From JALCRY01 sp050946575 (lineage in GTDB: Bacteria > Bacillota > Clostridia > Peptostreptococcales > Anaerovoracaceae), in NCBI GenBank assembly GCA_050946575.1, contig JBMNVB010000007.1, positions 1-64,000 on the forward strand: a stretch of 64,000 nt of DNA. The letters are read 5' to 3'. The notes beneath the pieces are model-generated. The model was given only the letters and a program-made list of their open reading frames with translations, did no database searches and had not been told where the DNA came from. The position numbers were made by a program, and so were the translations under genes. Shown here one piece after another: positions 43,601 through 55,704 of this stretch (positions within the stretch are counted from its first letter, which is position 1; each line of letters opens with the position of its first letter).

Positions 43601-43639
43601 GCTCCAGTTCACCAGTTCAATTATCTCCCTTTGAATAAA

Positions 43640-43668
43640 AGTATAAATCTGTTTTTCCGCGATGTCAA
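43640..43668 (-). promoter_or_regulatory. sigma-A promoter of cstA
   Basis: Minus-strand TTGACA (43668-43663), 17-base spacer, TATACT (43645-43640). A second TTGACA lies further upstream near 43703 without a matching -10. Confidence 0.8.
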
Positions 43669-43784
43669 CGAACATTCGATAGCATCGATAACAAATATCT
43701 GTCAACTAAATATGTCACAAATAACAACATTTAATTGCACGTTTATTCAAAACCGCCCGGATTAATGTGCTCCGAAACATGACG

Positions 43785-43811
43785 GACGCCGGGCGCACCT
43801 CCGTCCGGCGT
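43785..43811 (-). terminator. weak terminator of the sigma-54 activator gene
   Basis: ACGCCGG / CCGGCGT stem with a partly paired loop, 33 bases after the stop at 43844. The T-run is poor (GTCATGTTT). Confidence 0.5.
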
Positions 43812-43843
43812 TCGATGAGCGTTCACTGTTATCGTGTATTTCG

Positions 43844-45913
43844 CTACCGGCCCCCGCCGAGTCTGAGCCCTTTCTTCGTCAGTACAGTCCCGGCCTTGCC
43901 CTTTCCTATAGTCACCATCCCGCGGCGCTCAAGATCAGTCAGTATCATCCTGACCCTCTGCTCTCCGATCAGCATGCCCCTTTCGGTCGCCGCCTTCGCG
44001 ATGCTACGCCTGCCAAGCCGCTTCCCGGCGGCGAAGCCCTCGCGCAGTATCTCGAGCACGCACTCTTCCTCGTCTGTCCGGTCGCCCGGCGCTCCTGATC
44101 CTTCCGGTCCTGCGGCCCTGCGCTCTTCCTGCCCGCCCGCGTGACCTTCGGACGCCGGAACGACGGCGCTGCCGAGGATCTCTTCAAGGTCACCTGCATC
44201 GACCACGGTTTTGCCCAGCTCGGCCAGATACTCCACGCAGTTTCTCAGTTCTCTGACGTTCCCGTACCATTCATGGGCCTCTACCATTTCGCGGGCCCGC
44301 GATGTATATTTCATTTTGCTTCCGAACCGCTTCTCGAATGAGTTTATCAGATCCGGGATATCCTCCTTGCGCTCGCGCAGCGGCGGTATCCTGAGCGGCA
44401 GCACTCTCAGACGGTAGTAGAGGTCCATCCTGAACTTCCCGTCCGCCACCATCCGGCCGAGATCGCGGTTGCTCGACGCGATGATGCGGCAGTTTACGGG
44501 GATGACATAGTTCCCGCCCACGCGCACGACTTCTTTTTCCTGCAGTACGCGAAGGAGTTTCTGCTGCAGTGCCATATCCATTTCGGATATTTCGTCGAGG
44601 AACAGCGTCCCCGTGCTGGCCATCTCGAAGATGCCGGCCTTCCCGCCCTTAAGGGCTCCCGTGAACGCGCCTTCCTCGTATCCGAACAGCTCGCTCTCGA
44701 GCAGGTTCGCCGGGATCGCGCCGCAGTTCACCGCGACGAACTGCCGTCCGGCTCTGGTGCTCGCGTTGTGTATCGCCTGTGCGAACATCTCCTTGCCGGT
44801 ACCGTTCTCCCCTGTAATGAGGACGGATGAATCCGACCTGGCCATGCGCATTGCCTTATCCTTCGTTTCTTTCATCGCCTTACTGCTGCCGATGATATCA
44901 TCGAATGTGTATTTTGCGACGTAGCCGCGGTCCATAAGCTCGCCCTTAAGGCGCCGGTGCCGCTTTTCCTCCTCCCGGAACCTCTTCACGACCGCTATCG
45001 CTCCGTAATATTTTCCGGCGTTCGTCTTCGGCGCGACGGAGACGATCAGATCCTCGTCGCGGTACCTGCAGACATATTCATCAACGCTGCGGTGCCGCTC
45101 CAGCGCTTCTCTGAACTGTATGAACGGGAATATCTCATTTCCGTTTTTCCCGACTATATACTGCGCCTTCACACCGAGCTGCTTCTCGCATTGATCGTTC
45201 ACGGCAGTGATATTTCCGTCCTTGTCCACGCTGATGATCGCTCCCGAAAGCATCTTCATCAGGAGCTCGTTCGCGCTTATGTATCTGTTATGCTGTTCGA
45301 GATTTTTGAAAAGGCCTTCGTGCATCGGCACGAGGTAGGCGGGCGCCGCACGCATGTCGAGCTGCTCGAGCACGCCGCGGATATTGAACGCATCCGCTAT
45401 GTCGAGCAGCGTCTCAAGGTCGAAGACGGAATAACCTATGTCATAGACATCGGAAAACTTTTTAAGTTCATCTATATGGTCGTGGGTGGTGGCAATGCAT
45501 TTGCCCGAAAGATCAATGCCGTCAAGGCTGCCGGCCGGTGTGACGTTTACGAATCCGCGGTCCACCTTTGTTATTATCTTCGACGCGCGCGTCGCCGATT
45601 CGAAGTCCGACTGGTAAACGATCACGTCGGCCCCTTCGGGTATGCGCTCGATGCTCCGGACCCCGCCGGCGCTGACCGTGAGCCCCGCGTAAATGATGCG
45701 CTCGACTTCGATGCCTTTCAGCCTGTCCTTCACCGACATGAACCCTTCGAATGTTTCCGCGAGCACGACGTTTTCGTCCGCCGGGAGCTCCGGGCCCTCG
45801 CCGCCCGGGCGCAGCCAGTACACGTCCGGAGACGGCATGAACGTTTTGATCTGGTCTATGTAATTCTTTAGAACACTTTCGTTGTAACAAATCAGTATAA
45901 GGTGTTTTGCCAT
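43844..45913 (-). CDS. sigma-54-dependent transcriptional activator, PrpR-like
   Basis: 689 aa. N-terminal sensor domain of about 200 residues, PrpR_N-like; PAS domain about 212-312 (A-I-I-S-V-D-K-D-G-N-I); AAA+ ATPase with Walker A GENGTGKE (368-375) and the sigma-54 loop GAFTGA (415-420); then a Gly/Glu-rich linker (about 575-610) and a C-terminal winged-helix-like domain (610-689) in place of the usual Fis helix-turn-helix. It needs RpoN and activates -24/-12 promoters; the only such promoter I see in the window drives iorAB. ATG at 45913 with GGGAGG. Confidence 0.92.
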   Translation of the reverse strand: MAKHLILICYNESVLKNYIDQIKTFMPSPDVYWLRPGGEGPELPADENVVLAETFEGFMSVKDRLKGIEVERIIYAGLTVSAGGVRSIERIPEGADVIVYQSDFESATRASKIITKVDRGFVNVTPAGSLDGIDLSGKCIATTHDHIDELKKFSDVYDIGYSVFDLETLLDIADAFNIRGVLEQLDMRAAPAYLVPMHEGLFKNLEQHNRYISANELLMKMLSGAIISVDKDGNITAVNDQCEKQLGVKAQYIVGKNGNEIFPFIQFREALERHRSVDEYVCRYRDEDLIVSVAPKTNAGKYYGAIAVVKRFREEEKRHRRLKGELMDRGYVAKYTFDDIIGSSKAMKETKDKAMRMARSDSSVLITGENGTGKEMFAQAIHNASTRAGRQFVAVNCGAIPANLLESELFGYEEGAFTGALKGGKAGIFEMASTGTLFLDEISEMDMALQQKLLRVLQEKEVVRVGGNYVIPVNCRIIASSNRDLGRMVADGKFRMDLYYRLRVLPLRIPPLRERKEDIPDLINSFEKRFGSKMKYTSRAREMVEAHEWYGNVRELRNCVEYLAELGKTVVDAGDLEEILGSAVVPASEGHAGGQEERRAAGPEGSGAPGDRTDEEECVLEILREGFAAGKRLGRRSIAKAATERGMLIGEQRVRMILTDLERRGMVTIGKGKAGTVLTKKGLRLGGGR

Positions 45914-45994
45914 GGCATCCTCCCGTATATCCCGAAAAACCCTTTCCGGGACAAATTATACCATAACGGGAGGGAAATATCGACGCGGGTCCGG

Positions 45995-46972
45995 CTATCC
46001 CGCCGCCGTTTCTCTGAAAGCCTCTCGCAGCTCATCCGCATTTTCGATAGTATTCACTCTGCGCCTGAACGCGGCCGCCCCCGGCTGTCCTTTCACGTAC
46101 CATGCGGCGAACTTCCTCATCTGCGGCACTGCGCGCCGCTCTCCGTACATATCGCACAGCATGTCGAAATGACGGACCATCATTTCAGCACGCTCTTCCC
46201 GGGACGGCGGATCCGGCATCCGCTCCCCGCGCCACAGCGCCAGCGCCTCCCGGAATATCCAAGGGTTCCCGAGCATGCCGCGCGCGATCATCACGAAATC
46301 ACAGCCTGTCCGCTCCATCATATCGATCGCGTCCCGTCCGGTCATGACGTCGCCGTTCCCGATGACCGGGATGCCGACGGCCTTCTTCACGTCCGCTATC
46401 ACAGACCAGTCCGCCTTTCCTTCATAGAACTGGGCCCGCGTCCTTCCGTGCACCGTTACCGCCGCTGCTCCCGCGGCCTCGGCCGCCTTCGCCGCCTCGA
46501 CCGCATTCACCGAATCCGCGTCCCAGCCGGCGCGTATCTTGACAGTCACAGGCTTCGATGTGTTATCCGCCATGGCCTTCACGACATCATGCAGCAGACC
46601 GACATTTTTCATCAATGCAGAGCCTTCTCCGTTTTTCACTACTTTGGGGACCGGACATCCCGAGTTGAGGTCAAGTATCTCATTTCCGCGCGGTTCAAGC
46701 TCGCGCGCCGCCCATCCGAGGATCTCCGGCTCGCTTCCGAACAGCTGATATCCGAGCGGATGGTCGCCCTCATATATACTCAGCAGCGCTTCGGTGTTCC
46801 TGCTCCCGTAATACAGTCCCTTCGCGCTGATCATTTCGCTGTACGCCAATGCCGCCCCCTGTTCCCGGGCGAGCATCCTGGTCGGCGCGTCGGTGACTCC
46901 CGCGAGCGGCGCCGCTATAAAGGGACACTCGAGCGTGAGTGTCCCGATCCTGAGCATTTTCCTTTCCGCCAT
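45995..46972 (-). CDS. dusB: tRNA-dihydrouridine synthase DusB
   Basis: 325 aa. FMN TIM barrel with A-P-L-A-G-V-T-D near residue 21, the catalytic cysteine in N-S-G-C-P-V-P-K (about residue 105), the V-H-G-R-T segment and I-A-R-G-M-L-G-N-P-W. Reduces uridine in tRNA D-loops. It starts 1 base after coaX; the coaX-dusB pair is common in Clostridia. Confidence 0.95.
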   Translation of the reverse strand: MAERKMLRIGTLTLECPFIAAPLAGVTDAPTRMLAREQGAALAYSEMISAKGLYYGSRNTEALLSIYEGDHPLGYQLFGSEPEILGWAARELEPRGNEILDLNSGCPVPKVVKNGEGSALMKNVGLLHDVVKAMADNTSKPVTVKIRAGWDADSVNAVEAAKAAEAAGAAAVTVHGRTRAQFYEGKADWSVIADVKKAVGIPVIGNGDVMTGRDAIDMMERTGCDFVMIARGMLGNPWIFREALALWRGERMPDPPSREERAEMMVRHFDMLCDMYGERRAVPQMRKFAAWYVKGQPGAAAFRRRVNTIENADELREAFRETAAG

Positions 46973-46973
46973 A

Positions 46974-47810
46974 TTACTCCACTATTTCATCAACTTCGAT
47001 GGATGCCGGCTTCTTCCTGCGCGCACCCTTTTTGTTCTTTTCGTAAACTATCTCGAGCCCCTCGAGGGTGAGCCGCTTGTCCACTATATCAATGCAGTCC
47101 ACACCTGCATTGATGAGCGACGACAGCCCGCCGGTCGCGATCACCTTGATTTCCTTGTCATCGCCGCAGATCTCCCGCAGTTCCTTCTTCATATCGCGCA
47201 CGATCCGTTCCGTCATGCCCATATGACCGTAAACAAGGCCGGACTGCATTGCCGTGATCGTATTCTTGCAGATCGTCTTGCCCGGTTCTTCGAGTTCTAC
47301 CTTCGGCAGCTGGGCCGTCATCTTTACGAGCGCCTCGGACGAGATCTTAAGGCCCGGGGCGATCGTTCCGCCGAGATATTCAGCCTTGTCGGTCACAGCC
47401 GTGAACGTCGTCGCAGTACCGTAGTCTATAACGATCAGCGGCCCGCCGTACTTCGTGTACGCCGCGACCGCGTCCACGATCAGATCGGCCCCGACAGACT
47501 TCGGATTATCGTACTTGACGATGAGTCCCGTCCTGACTCCCGCCTCGATCACGATCGCGTATTTCCCGAAATATTTCTTCGAGAGATGCTGCAGTGTATA
47601 CAGGACCGACGGCACTACCGTCGCGATGATGACATCGTCCACGTCGCTCATTTTCAGCCCGGAGTACGCGAACAGCTGCCCGATGATCATGCCGTACTCG
47701 TCGGCGCTCTTCCGGCCGTCCGTTTCGAGTCTCCAGTCCTGGATCATTTTGCCGTCGTCAAAAACGCCGAGCGTAATGTTTGTGTTCCCGACATCGAAAG
47801 CAAGTAACAT
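46974..47810 (-). CDS. coaX: type III pantothenate kinase
   Basis: 278 aa. ASKHA fold with D-V-G-N-T-N at 6-11, G-A-D-L-I-V-D-A-V-A and D-Y-G-T-A-T-T-F. First step of CoA biosynthesis; this type needs a monovalent cation and resists acetyl-CoA feedback. Start at M-L-L-A-F-D (47810) with GGAGGG. It follows the biotin carrier gene by 1 base, so it is in the decarboxylase operon. Confidence 0.95.
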   Translation of the reverse strand: MLLAFDVGNTNITLGVFDDGKMIQDWRLETDGRKSADEYGMIIGQLFAYSGLKMSDVDDVIIATVVPSVLYTLQHLSKKYFGKYAIVIEAGVRTGLIVKYDNPKSVGADLIVDAVAAYTKYGGPLIVIDYGTATTFTAVTDKAEYLGGTIAPGLKISSEALVKMTAQLPKVELEEPGKTICKNTITAMQSGLVYGHMGMTERIVRDMKKELREICGDDKEIKVIATGGLSSLINAGVDCIDIVDKRLTLEGLEIVYEKNKKGARRKKPASIEVDEIVE

Positions 47811-47811
47811 T

Positions 47812-48195
47812 TTAACCCTCCTTGACTGTCGCCAGGACATCGCCCGCCGCGACAGAATCGCCTTTTGCCACAGGGATGCTGCTGATCACGCCGGACGCCG
47901 GCGCGCAGATCTCATTTTCCATCTTCATTGCCTCGAGTATCATTATGACCTGCCCCGACTCCACGCGGTCTCCTTCCGCCGTGCGGATGTCGAGCACCGT
48001 TCCCGGTATCGGAGCGGTCGCGGCCGCTTCGCCTTCTCCCGGAACCGCCGGCGCGCGCTTCTTCACGACCGGCTTCTGCAGTTCCGGTCCCGGCGCCGGA
48101 GCCTGCGTCACCTGCGGCGCCTTCACCGTCTCAGTGACTTCCTCGACTTCAACTTCATAATTTATCCCGTTTACTTTTATATTGAACTTCCTCAT
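47812..48195 (-). CDS. biotin carboxyl carrier protein of a decarboxylase
   Basis: 127 aa. Ala/Pro-rich linker (25-60), then a biotinyl domain with E-A-M-K-M-E-N, biotinylated lysine K91. Carries CO2 from the carboxyltransferase at 48609 towards a membrane decarboxylase. ATG with GGGAGG. Matches MmdC/GcdC. Confidence 0.94.
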   Translation of the reverse strand: MRKFNIKVNGINYEVEVEEVTETVKAPQVTQAPAPGPELQKPVVKKRAPAVPGEGEAAATAPIPGTVLDIRTAEGDRVESGQVIMILEAMKMENEICAPASGVISSIPVAKGDSVAAGDVLATVKEG

Positions 48196-48205
48196 ATGAG
48201 CCTCC

Positions 48206-48598
48206 CTAATTCAGCGAATCGAATCTCGCCGAGCTCTGCCACGCGGTGTCCCCGCCCGGCGCCCGCCTGATATTCCTGATGACCAGCCTGCGTCCGGGTC
48301 CTTCGCACACGGCGACCGCCGCCGCTATCGCGGCGACAATGTTTTCATCAATGCTCTGCCGCCCGGTTTTCCGTCCCTCGGCGACGCCGGCCTTATATCC
48401 CTCTTCATAGGAACCGGCCGTCACGGCAGGCGTTCTCAGCGTTGCTTCCGTCTTCTGCGTCGACGTGCTGTATCTCCAGCCGCGCGAGATCTTCACGCCG
48501 CGGATGAGTTTTCTCATTTCCGCCCGCACGACGAAGATCGTCGCGATAAGTCCGGCAATGACGATCAGCAGCAGGACGATAATGATTTTCTCAGTCAT
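48206..48598 (-). CDS. OadG-like gamma/delta subunit of a sodium-pump decarboxylase
   Basis: 130 aa. One N-terminal membrane helix (I-I-I-V-L-L-L-I-V-I-A-G-L-I) and a C-terminal helix plus tail (A-A-I-A-A-A-V-A, then W-Q-S-S-A-R-F-D) as in OadG/MmdD assembly subunits. It is longer than the usual 80-110 aa because of an inserted basic middle. Between mmdA and the biotin carrier. Confidence 0.8.
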   Translation of the reverse strand: MTEKIIIVLLLIVIAGLIATIFVVRAEMRKLIRGVKISRGWRYSTSTQKTEATLRTPAVTAGSYEEGYKAGVAEGRKTGRQSIDENIVAAIAAAVAVCEGPGRRLVIRNIRRAPGGDTAWQSSARFDSLN

Positions 48599-48608
48599 AA
48601 CGCCCCTC

Positions 48609-50156
48609 CTACAGCGGGATATTCCCGTGCTTCTTCGCCGGAAGCGACTCGCGCTTCGTCCTCAGCATATCGAGTGCGGAGATTATCCTCTGGCGCGACT
48701 CTGCCGGTTCAATGACATCGTCGACATATCCCATCTCCGCGGCCTTATACGGATTGCTGAATTCAGTCTCATATTCTTTTATCTTTTCCGCAGTCATAGC
48801 GGCCGGATCGTCGGCCTCCTTTATTTCCCTGCGCACCGACGAGATGATGTTCACGGCGCCCGCCGCGCCCATCACGGCGATCTCCGCTCCCGGCCACGCC
48901 AGGACGCAGTCCGCCCCGAGCTCTTTGCAGCACATCGCGATATACGCTCCGCCGTACGCCTTCCTGAGGATCAGAGTCACCTTCGGCACAGTCGCCTCCG
49001 CGTACGCGTACAGCAGCTTCGCGCCGTGGCGTATGATCCCGCCGTATTCCTGATCCGTTCCCGGCAGGAACCCCGGCACGTCCTCCAGCGTGAGTATCGG
49101 GATGTTGAAACAGTCGCAGTGCCTGATGAACCTCGCCGCCTTGTCGCTGGCATTGATGTCGAGGACGCCCGCCTCGAACCGCGGCTGGTTCGCGACAACG
49201 CCGACCGTCTCGCCGTTCAGTCTGATAAAGCACGTTATGATGTTCCTCGCGTAGCGCGCGGACACGTCGAATATCTCCCCTTCATCGGCAATGCCCTTTA
49301 TGACGTCGTACATGTTGTACGCCTTGTTCGGGTTTTCCGGCACGACGCCCTCGAGTTCCGGCGTCATCCTGTTCGGGTCGTCATTCGTCTGATAGACCGG
49401 CGGCGAGTCCAGATTGTTCGACGGCAGATACGACAGCAGCTCGCGCACCTGAGTCAGCGCGTCTTCGTCATCCGAGCACATGAACTGTGCATTGCCGCTT
49501 ATCTCGTTATGCGTCCTCGCTCCGCCGATCTGCTCGGCCGTCGTTTCCTCGCCCGTCACGGTTTTTATGACCTGAGGGCCGGTTATGAACATCCGGCTCG
49601 TCCCGTCCACCATGAAAATGAAGTCCGTTATCGCGGGCGAATAGACCGCTCCGCCGGCGCACGGCCCCATGATCACCGATATCTGCGGTATGACGCCGGA
49701 CGACCTTACGTTGTTGAAAAATATCTTCCCGAATCCGGAGAGCGCGTTCACGCCCTCTTCGATGCGCGCGCCGCCGGAGTCGTTCAGTCCGACGCACGGC
49801 GCGCCTGTTTTCAGCGCCTGCTTCATGATATTCACGATCTTCTCCGCATGCACTTCGCCGAGCGATCCGCCGATGACCGTGAAATCCTGCGCGTAGGCGA
49901 ACACGAGCCTGCCGTCCACGGTGCCGTATCCCGTCACGACGCCGTCTCCCGGCGCGCTCTTTTCCGCCATATCGAAATTGCTGCACCGGTGTGACATGAA
50001 CACATCGGTTTCGACAAAACTTCCCTCATCAAAAAGCAGATCGAGCCGTTCGCGCGCGGTCAGCTTTCCCTTTTCGTGCTGCACCGCGACGCGCCGCTCG
50101 CCGCCGCCCGCGGCGATATCGGCCTTCCTCTGCCTCAGTTCCTCAAGTTTGTTCAT
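48609..50156 (-). CDS. mmdA: acyl-CoA carboxyltransferase (methylmalonyl-CoA decarboxylase alpha type)
   Basis: 515 aa crotonase-fold carboxyltransferase. N-terminal K-L-T-A-R-E-R, the oxyanion segments G-G-A-R-I-E-E-G and A-Y-G-G-A-Y-I-A-M, and G-A-E-I-A-V-M-G-A-A-G-A. In MmdA-type pumps it moves the carboxyl group from (methyl)malonyl- or glutaconyl-CoA to biotin. The beta subunit (membrane decarboxylase) is not in the window, so the substrate and sodium coupling are unproven. It could be a propionyl-CoA carboxylase subunit, but no biotin carboxylase is present. Confidence 0.9.
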   Translation of the reverse strand: MNKLEELRQRKADIAAGGGERRVAVQHEKGKLTARERLDLLFDEGSFVETDVFMSHRCSNFDMAEKSAPGDGVVTGYGTVDGRLVFAYAQDFTVIGGSLGEVHAEKIVNIMKQALKTGAPCVGLNDSGGARIEEGVNALSGFGKIFFNNVRSSGVIPQISVIMGPCAGGAVYSPAITDFIFMVDGTSRMFITGPQVIKTVTGEETTAEQIGGARTHNEISGNAQFMCSDDEDALTQVRELLSYLPSNNLDSPPVYQTNDDPNRMTPELEGVVPENPNKAYNMYDVIKGIADEGEIFDVSARYARNIITCFIRLNGETVGVVANQPRFEAGVLDINASDKAARFIRHCDCFNIPILTLEDVPGFLPGTDQEYGGIIRHGAKLLYAYAEATVPKVTLILRKAYGGAYIAMCCKELGADCVLAWPGAEIAVMGAAGAVNIISSVRREIKEADDPAAMTAEKIKEYETEFSNPYKAAEMGYVDDVIEPAESRQRIISALDMLRTKRESLPAKKHGNIPL

Positions 50157-50200
50157 AACCTGCCTTCTTTCCCCTCACACCGGTTACTCACAAAACTGTA

Positions 50201-51784
50201 TCAGCTCATCCTGTCGAGCCTGGACAGCGCGAGCGCCATCGTCAGCCCCGGGAGCACCCGGTTCGCGGAGATCTCCGCCCCGAGTATCTCATTTATCCTC
50301 TTCAGTCTGTACTGCACTGTGTTCACGTGGATCCCCATGAACTCGGCCGTCTTGCTGCCGTTCATGCCCGCGTCGAGCACGAACGTCTCGAGCGTGTCGA
50401 GCAGCTGATGTCCCTTGTTCGCCCCGACATCCTCGAATCCCTCGAGCAGGTCTTCATAATCTTTCTTGAGATACCCGCCGCGGATCTGGATGCCGATGCA
50501 GTTGCTCACGAGCGCGAGATCATATTTCGTGAACACGCGCTTGTACGGGAACACGATCTCCGTGCACGACTGCGCCTCCGTTATCAGACGGTACCCGTCG
50601 TACGCGCCGTCGAGCCCCTTCAGGCCCGTCACGTGGAACACCCTGATCGAGCGCTGGAGCTTCAGAGAATTATAAACCTCAATGCATTCCGTCTTCAGTC
50701 CGGCCGCGCTCTTCCTGTCGCATCCGCCGCTCTTCAGCATCACGCCGTACACGCTGTCGCCTTCCTGGATGCTTATCATCCGAAGATCGTCGCGCTTCCC
50801 GAGCTCGCTCGCGAGCCGCTTCGCGGACTCTTTCTCGACGCCGCTCGCAAGGAACACGCTTACGATATCGTCGGGGTCGACACCCGCTTCGTCGCTCAGT
50901 TCGAACGCCTGCTTGAGATTTCCCCTTATCAGTGCATTGATGAATTCGGCGTTGCTGTCTTTTATCGGCGTGTATTTCCACATGCCGATCGCGAGTTCGA
51001 CGATTTCCGCGACCATGACCATCTGGGCCGCCGAATACTGATCGTCCGGATCGACAAGCATCAGGTAATATTTCTTGTCGCCGATCCCGACAGGCCACCA
51101 GTAGGTTTTGAGGCCCCTTACGTCCACGAGCGTGCCGGCGACTTTGTCGGCGAGCCGCGCGTTCGTGCGCGCCTTCTTTACCGCCTCGTCCACCGTCACG
51201 TTATGATGCGTCTCCACCACGAACACGACATTGAATGAATCCGACAGCAGACCCAGCTCAAGATTGTTGTTTACGGCCGCGCTCCGCACGGCTTCCATGA
51301 ACCCGCTGTACTTTTCGAAGTTCATGAGGTGCATGACAATGTTCGCGACAAGGCTGTTGTCCGCCGCTTCCGTGGAGCCGTAGAATATCCTGTTCGTCAC
51401 CTCGCGGATCACGACGCTTCCGCGCGGATCCGTCTTTTCGCTCATGACAATAAGCGGAAAATCCAGCTTTTCCGCAAGATCGACTACTTTCCGGCTGATC
51501 TGCCCCAGCACGTCTTTTTCATGGAATACTACAAGACCGGCATTGCCCGCCGCGGCGAATTTTTCCACGATCTGGCACTGCTCAAATTCGCTCTGCCTCA
51601 CGCCGCTGAACGTCGTGAGCGTGAGCTGTCCGCGCTCCGCGTTGTATCTTTCCGCCTCCTGCCAGCTTTCAGCGTCCAGGAACGATACTGTCGTGACCTC
51701 ACGCGAGAGCCCGCGCCTTCCCGCCGCGATCCTCGCGTCCTCGAACGTACTCAGTTCAAGGCAGTCACCTACTGTCAATTTCAT
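50201..51784 (-). CDS. PucR family transcriptional regulator
   Basis: 527 aa. PucR N-terminal domain (1-125, L-T-V-G-D-C-L), GGDEF-like/CdaR middle region and C-terminal helix-turn-helix (about 470-520, A-E-F-M-G-I-H-V-N-T-V-Q-Y-R-L-K-R-I). PucR/CdaR proteins sense catabolic substrates. It lies between ftsH and mmdA in the same direction, so it may control the decarboxylase cluster; that is inference. ATG at 51784 with GGAGGT. Confidence 0.9.
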   Translation of the reverse strand: MKLTVGDCLELSTFEDARIAAGRRGLSREVTTVSFLDAESWQEAERYNAERGQLTLTTFSGVRQSEFEQCQIVEKFAAAGNAGLVVFHEKDVLGQISRKVVDLAEKLDFPLIVMSEKTDPRGSVVIREVTNRIFYGSTEAADNSLVANIVMHLMNFEKYSGFMEAVRSAAVNNNLELGLLSDSFNVVFVVETHHNVTVDEAVKKARTNARLADKVAGTLVDVRGLKTYWWPVGIGDKKYYLMLVDPDDQYSAAQMVMVAEIVELAIGMWKYTPIKDSNAEFINALIRGNLKQAFELSDEAGVDPDDIVSVFLASGVEKESAKRLASELGKRDDLRMISIQEGDSVYGVMLKSGGCDRKSAAGLKTECIEVYNSLKLQRSIRVFHVTGLKGLDGAYDGYRLITEAQSCTEIVFPYKRVFTKYDLALVSNCIGIQIRGGYLKKDYEDLLEGFEDVGANKGHQLLDTLETFVLDAGMNGSKTAEFMGIHVNTVQYRLKRINEILGAEISANRVLPGLTMALALSRLDRMS

Positions 51785-51805
51785 ATTGAAGCACCTCCGG
51801 AGCCG

Positions 51806-54217
<2,412 letters not shown>

Positions 54218-54294
54218 TTTATTTCTCCTTCATATTGTGAATGCACCACAAAAACTGTTTCCTTCAACAAAACAGACTAGTAATTCTACCATGA

Positions 54295-55704
54295 TTATGT
54301 GAATAATTCAAGTACAGCGACCCGCCGCGTGCGTTCCGAGACGCGGTAATTTCCGCTGTATCTCGGTTTCCTCCCCGAGCCCGGATCTCCCGCCACATAC
54401 AGCACTTCGCGTCCCACGCATATCAGCGGTACCTTATCGCGCTCCGTCACGGGTATCTTCATATCCACAAACAGATCCTGTATCTTTTTATGTCCGTCCA
54501 TGCCGGGCAGCCGGATCCGGTCCCCCGGCAGCCTTGTCCGGAGCTCGATCTCGTCCGTGCCCGCCCCGTCGACGAGCATGTCGTAGTCGAACGCCGCGGC
54601 CCCGCGCCCTTCATCATATTCCGATGCGGGCAGTATCTCGATTTTGAGCGACGCCGATTCCTCCGGGCTGCCTTCTCGCCCCGGCGCGCTTACGATAACG
54701 GTGTCGTATGACACAGAGACGGTATAACCGCCTGTAAATTCAGCAGTGCCCGAAGCATTGCCGCTGTCTATCAGGCGTTCCGCCGCCGTGATATGGTTCG
54801 CCGTAATGTCCCGCGTAAGTCCGAGCCTCTTCAGCGCGGTCATGATCACCCGGCGCCTTACCGCCGGCTTCATCTCCCGCAGATATTCTCTTCCGAACGC
54901 CAGCGCACCGTCCATCTGATCCGTGACCGTTATGTCGAACGCGGCTTCAGCCGCGTCGGTCAGACATTCGCTGTCGCTCCTCGCGGCAGAGGCCAGCCTT
55001 GCAAGAGTCTCAGTAATATTCTCATTGAAGTTCTCACGCAGATACGGAATGAGCCCGAGCCTTATCTTGTTTCTCGTATAAAGCGGCTCCGCGTTCGTCC
55101 TGTCTATGCGCGGGTCCAGCCCGCGCTCTTCGCAGTACGCTTCGATATCTTTCCTCGCGCAGTCGAGCAGCGGCCGTATGACCGTGAACCCGGCCGGCGT
55201 TTCGCGGATATAGTCGATGCCGGCAAGGCCGTCCACTCCCGTGCCGCGCAGTATCCGCAGCAGCACCGTCTCGGCCTGATCATCCATGTTATGCGCGGTG
55301 GCGATCCTTACCGCGGGGCAGCCGGGATGCTCCGACGCGTAAGCCGACGCGGCGTCGTCGAACGCGCCGTAGCGTATCCGCCGTCCGGCCTCCTCCGACG
55401 TCAGTCCCCATTCCTTCGCGCGCTCTTCGCATTGCTCCGTCACGACAGTGCACCGCACGCCGCGCTCTTCGCATACTCTTTCGACATATGCCTGATCCTC
55501 TTCGGCGGCGCCCGGCCTGATTTTGTGGTTAACGTGGACCGCTTCGAGCGTGAACCCGAGCTCCGGCGCAAGCGATATCAATGCGTCAAAAAGGCACATC
55601 GAATCCGGGCCTCCGGAAAGGCCGAGGACGATGTGCTCATTTTCGTTTATGAGACCGTTCGCGAGAACGGTCTCCTTTATCTTCTTCCTGATATCCGTTT
55701 TCAT
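54295..55704 (-). CDS. tilS: tRNA(Ile)-lysidine synthase
   Basis: 469 aa. PP-loop L-S-G-G-P-D-S (29-35), G-R-R-I-R-Y and the later C-terminal domain K-I-Q-D-L-F. It converts C34 to lysidine in the AUA-reading tRNA-Ile, an essential step. Its ATG overlaps the tatD stop (ATGA). It lies upstream of ftsH, as often seen in Bacillota. Confidence 0.96.
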   Translation of the reverse strand: MKTDIRKKIKETVLANGLINENEHIVLGLSGGPDSMCLFDALISLAPELGFTLEAVHVNHKIRPGAAEEDQAYVERVCEERGVRCTVVTEQCEERAKEWGLTSEEAGRRIRYGAFDDAASAYASEHPGCPAVRIATAHNMDDQAETVLLRILRGTGVDGLAGIDYIRETPAGFTVIRPLLDCARKDIEAYCEERGLDPRIDRTNAEPLYTRNKIRLGLIPYLRENFNENITETLARLASAARSDSECLTDAAEAAFDITVTDQMDGALAFGREYLREMKPAVRRRVIMTALKRLGLTRDITANHITAAERLIDSGNASGTAEFTGGYTVSVSYDTVIVSAPGREGSPEESASLKIEILPASEYDEGRGAAAFDYDMLVDGAGTDEIELRTRLPGDRIRLPGMDGHKKIQDLFVDMKIPVTERDKVPLICVGREVLYVAGDPGSGRKPRYSGNYRVSERTRRVAVLELFT

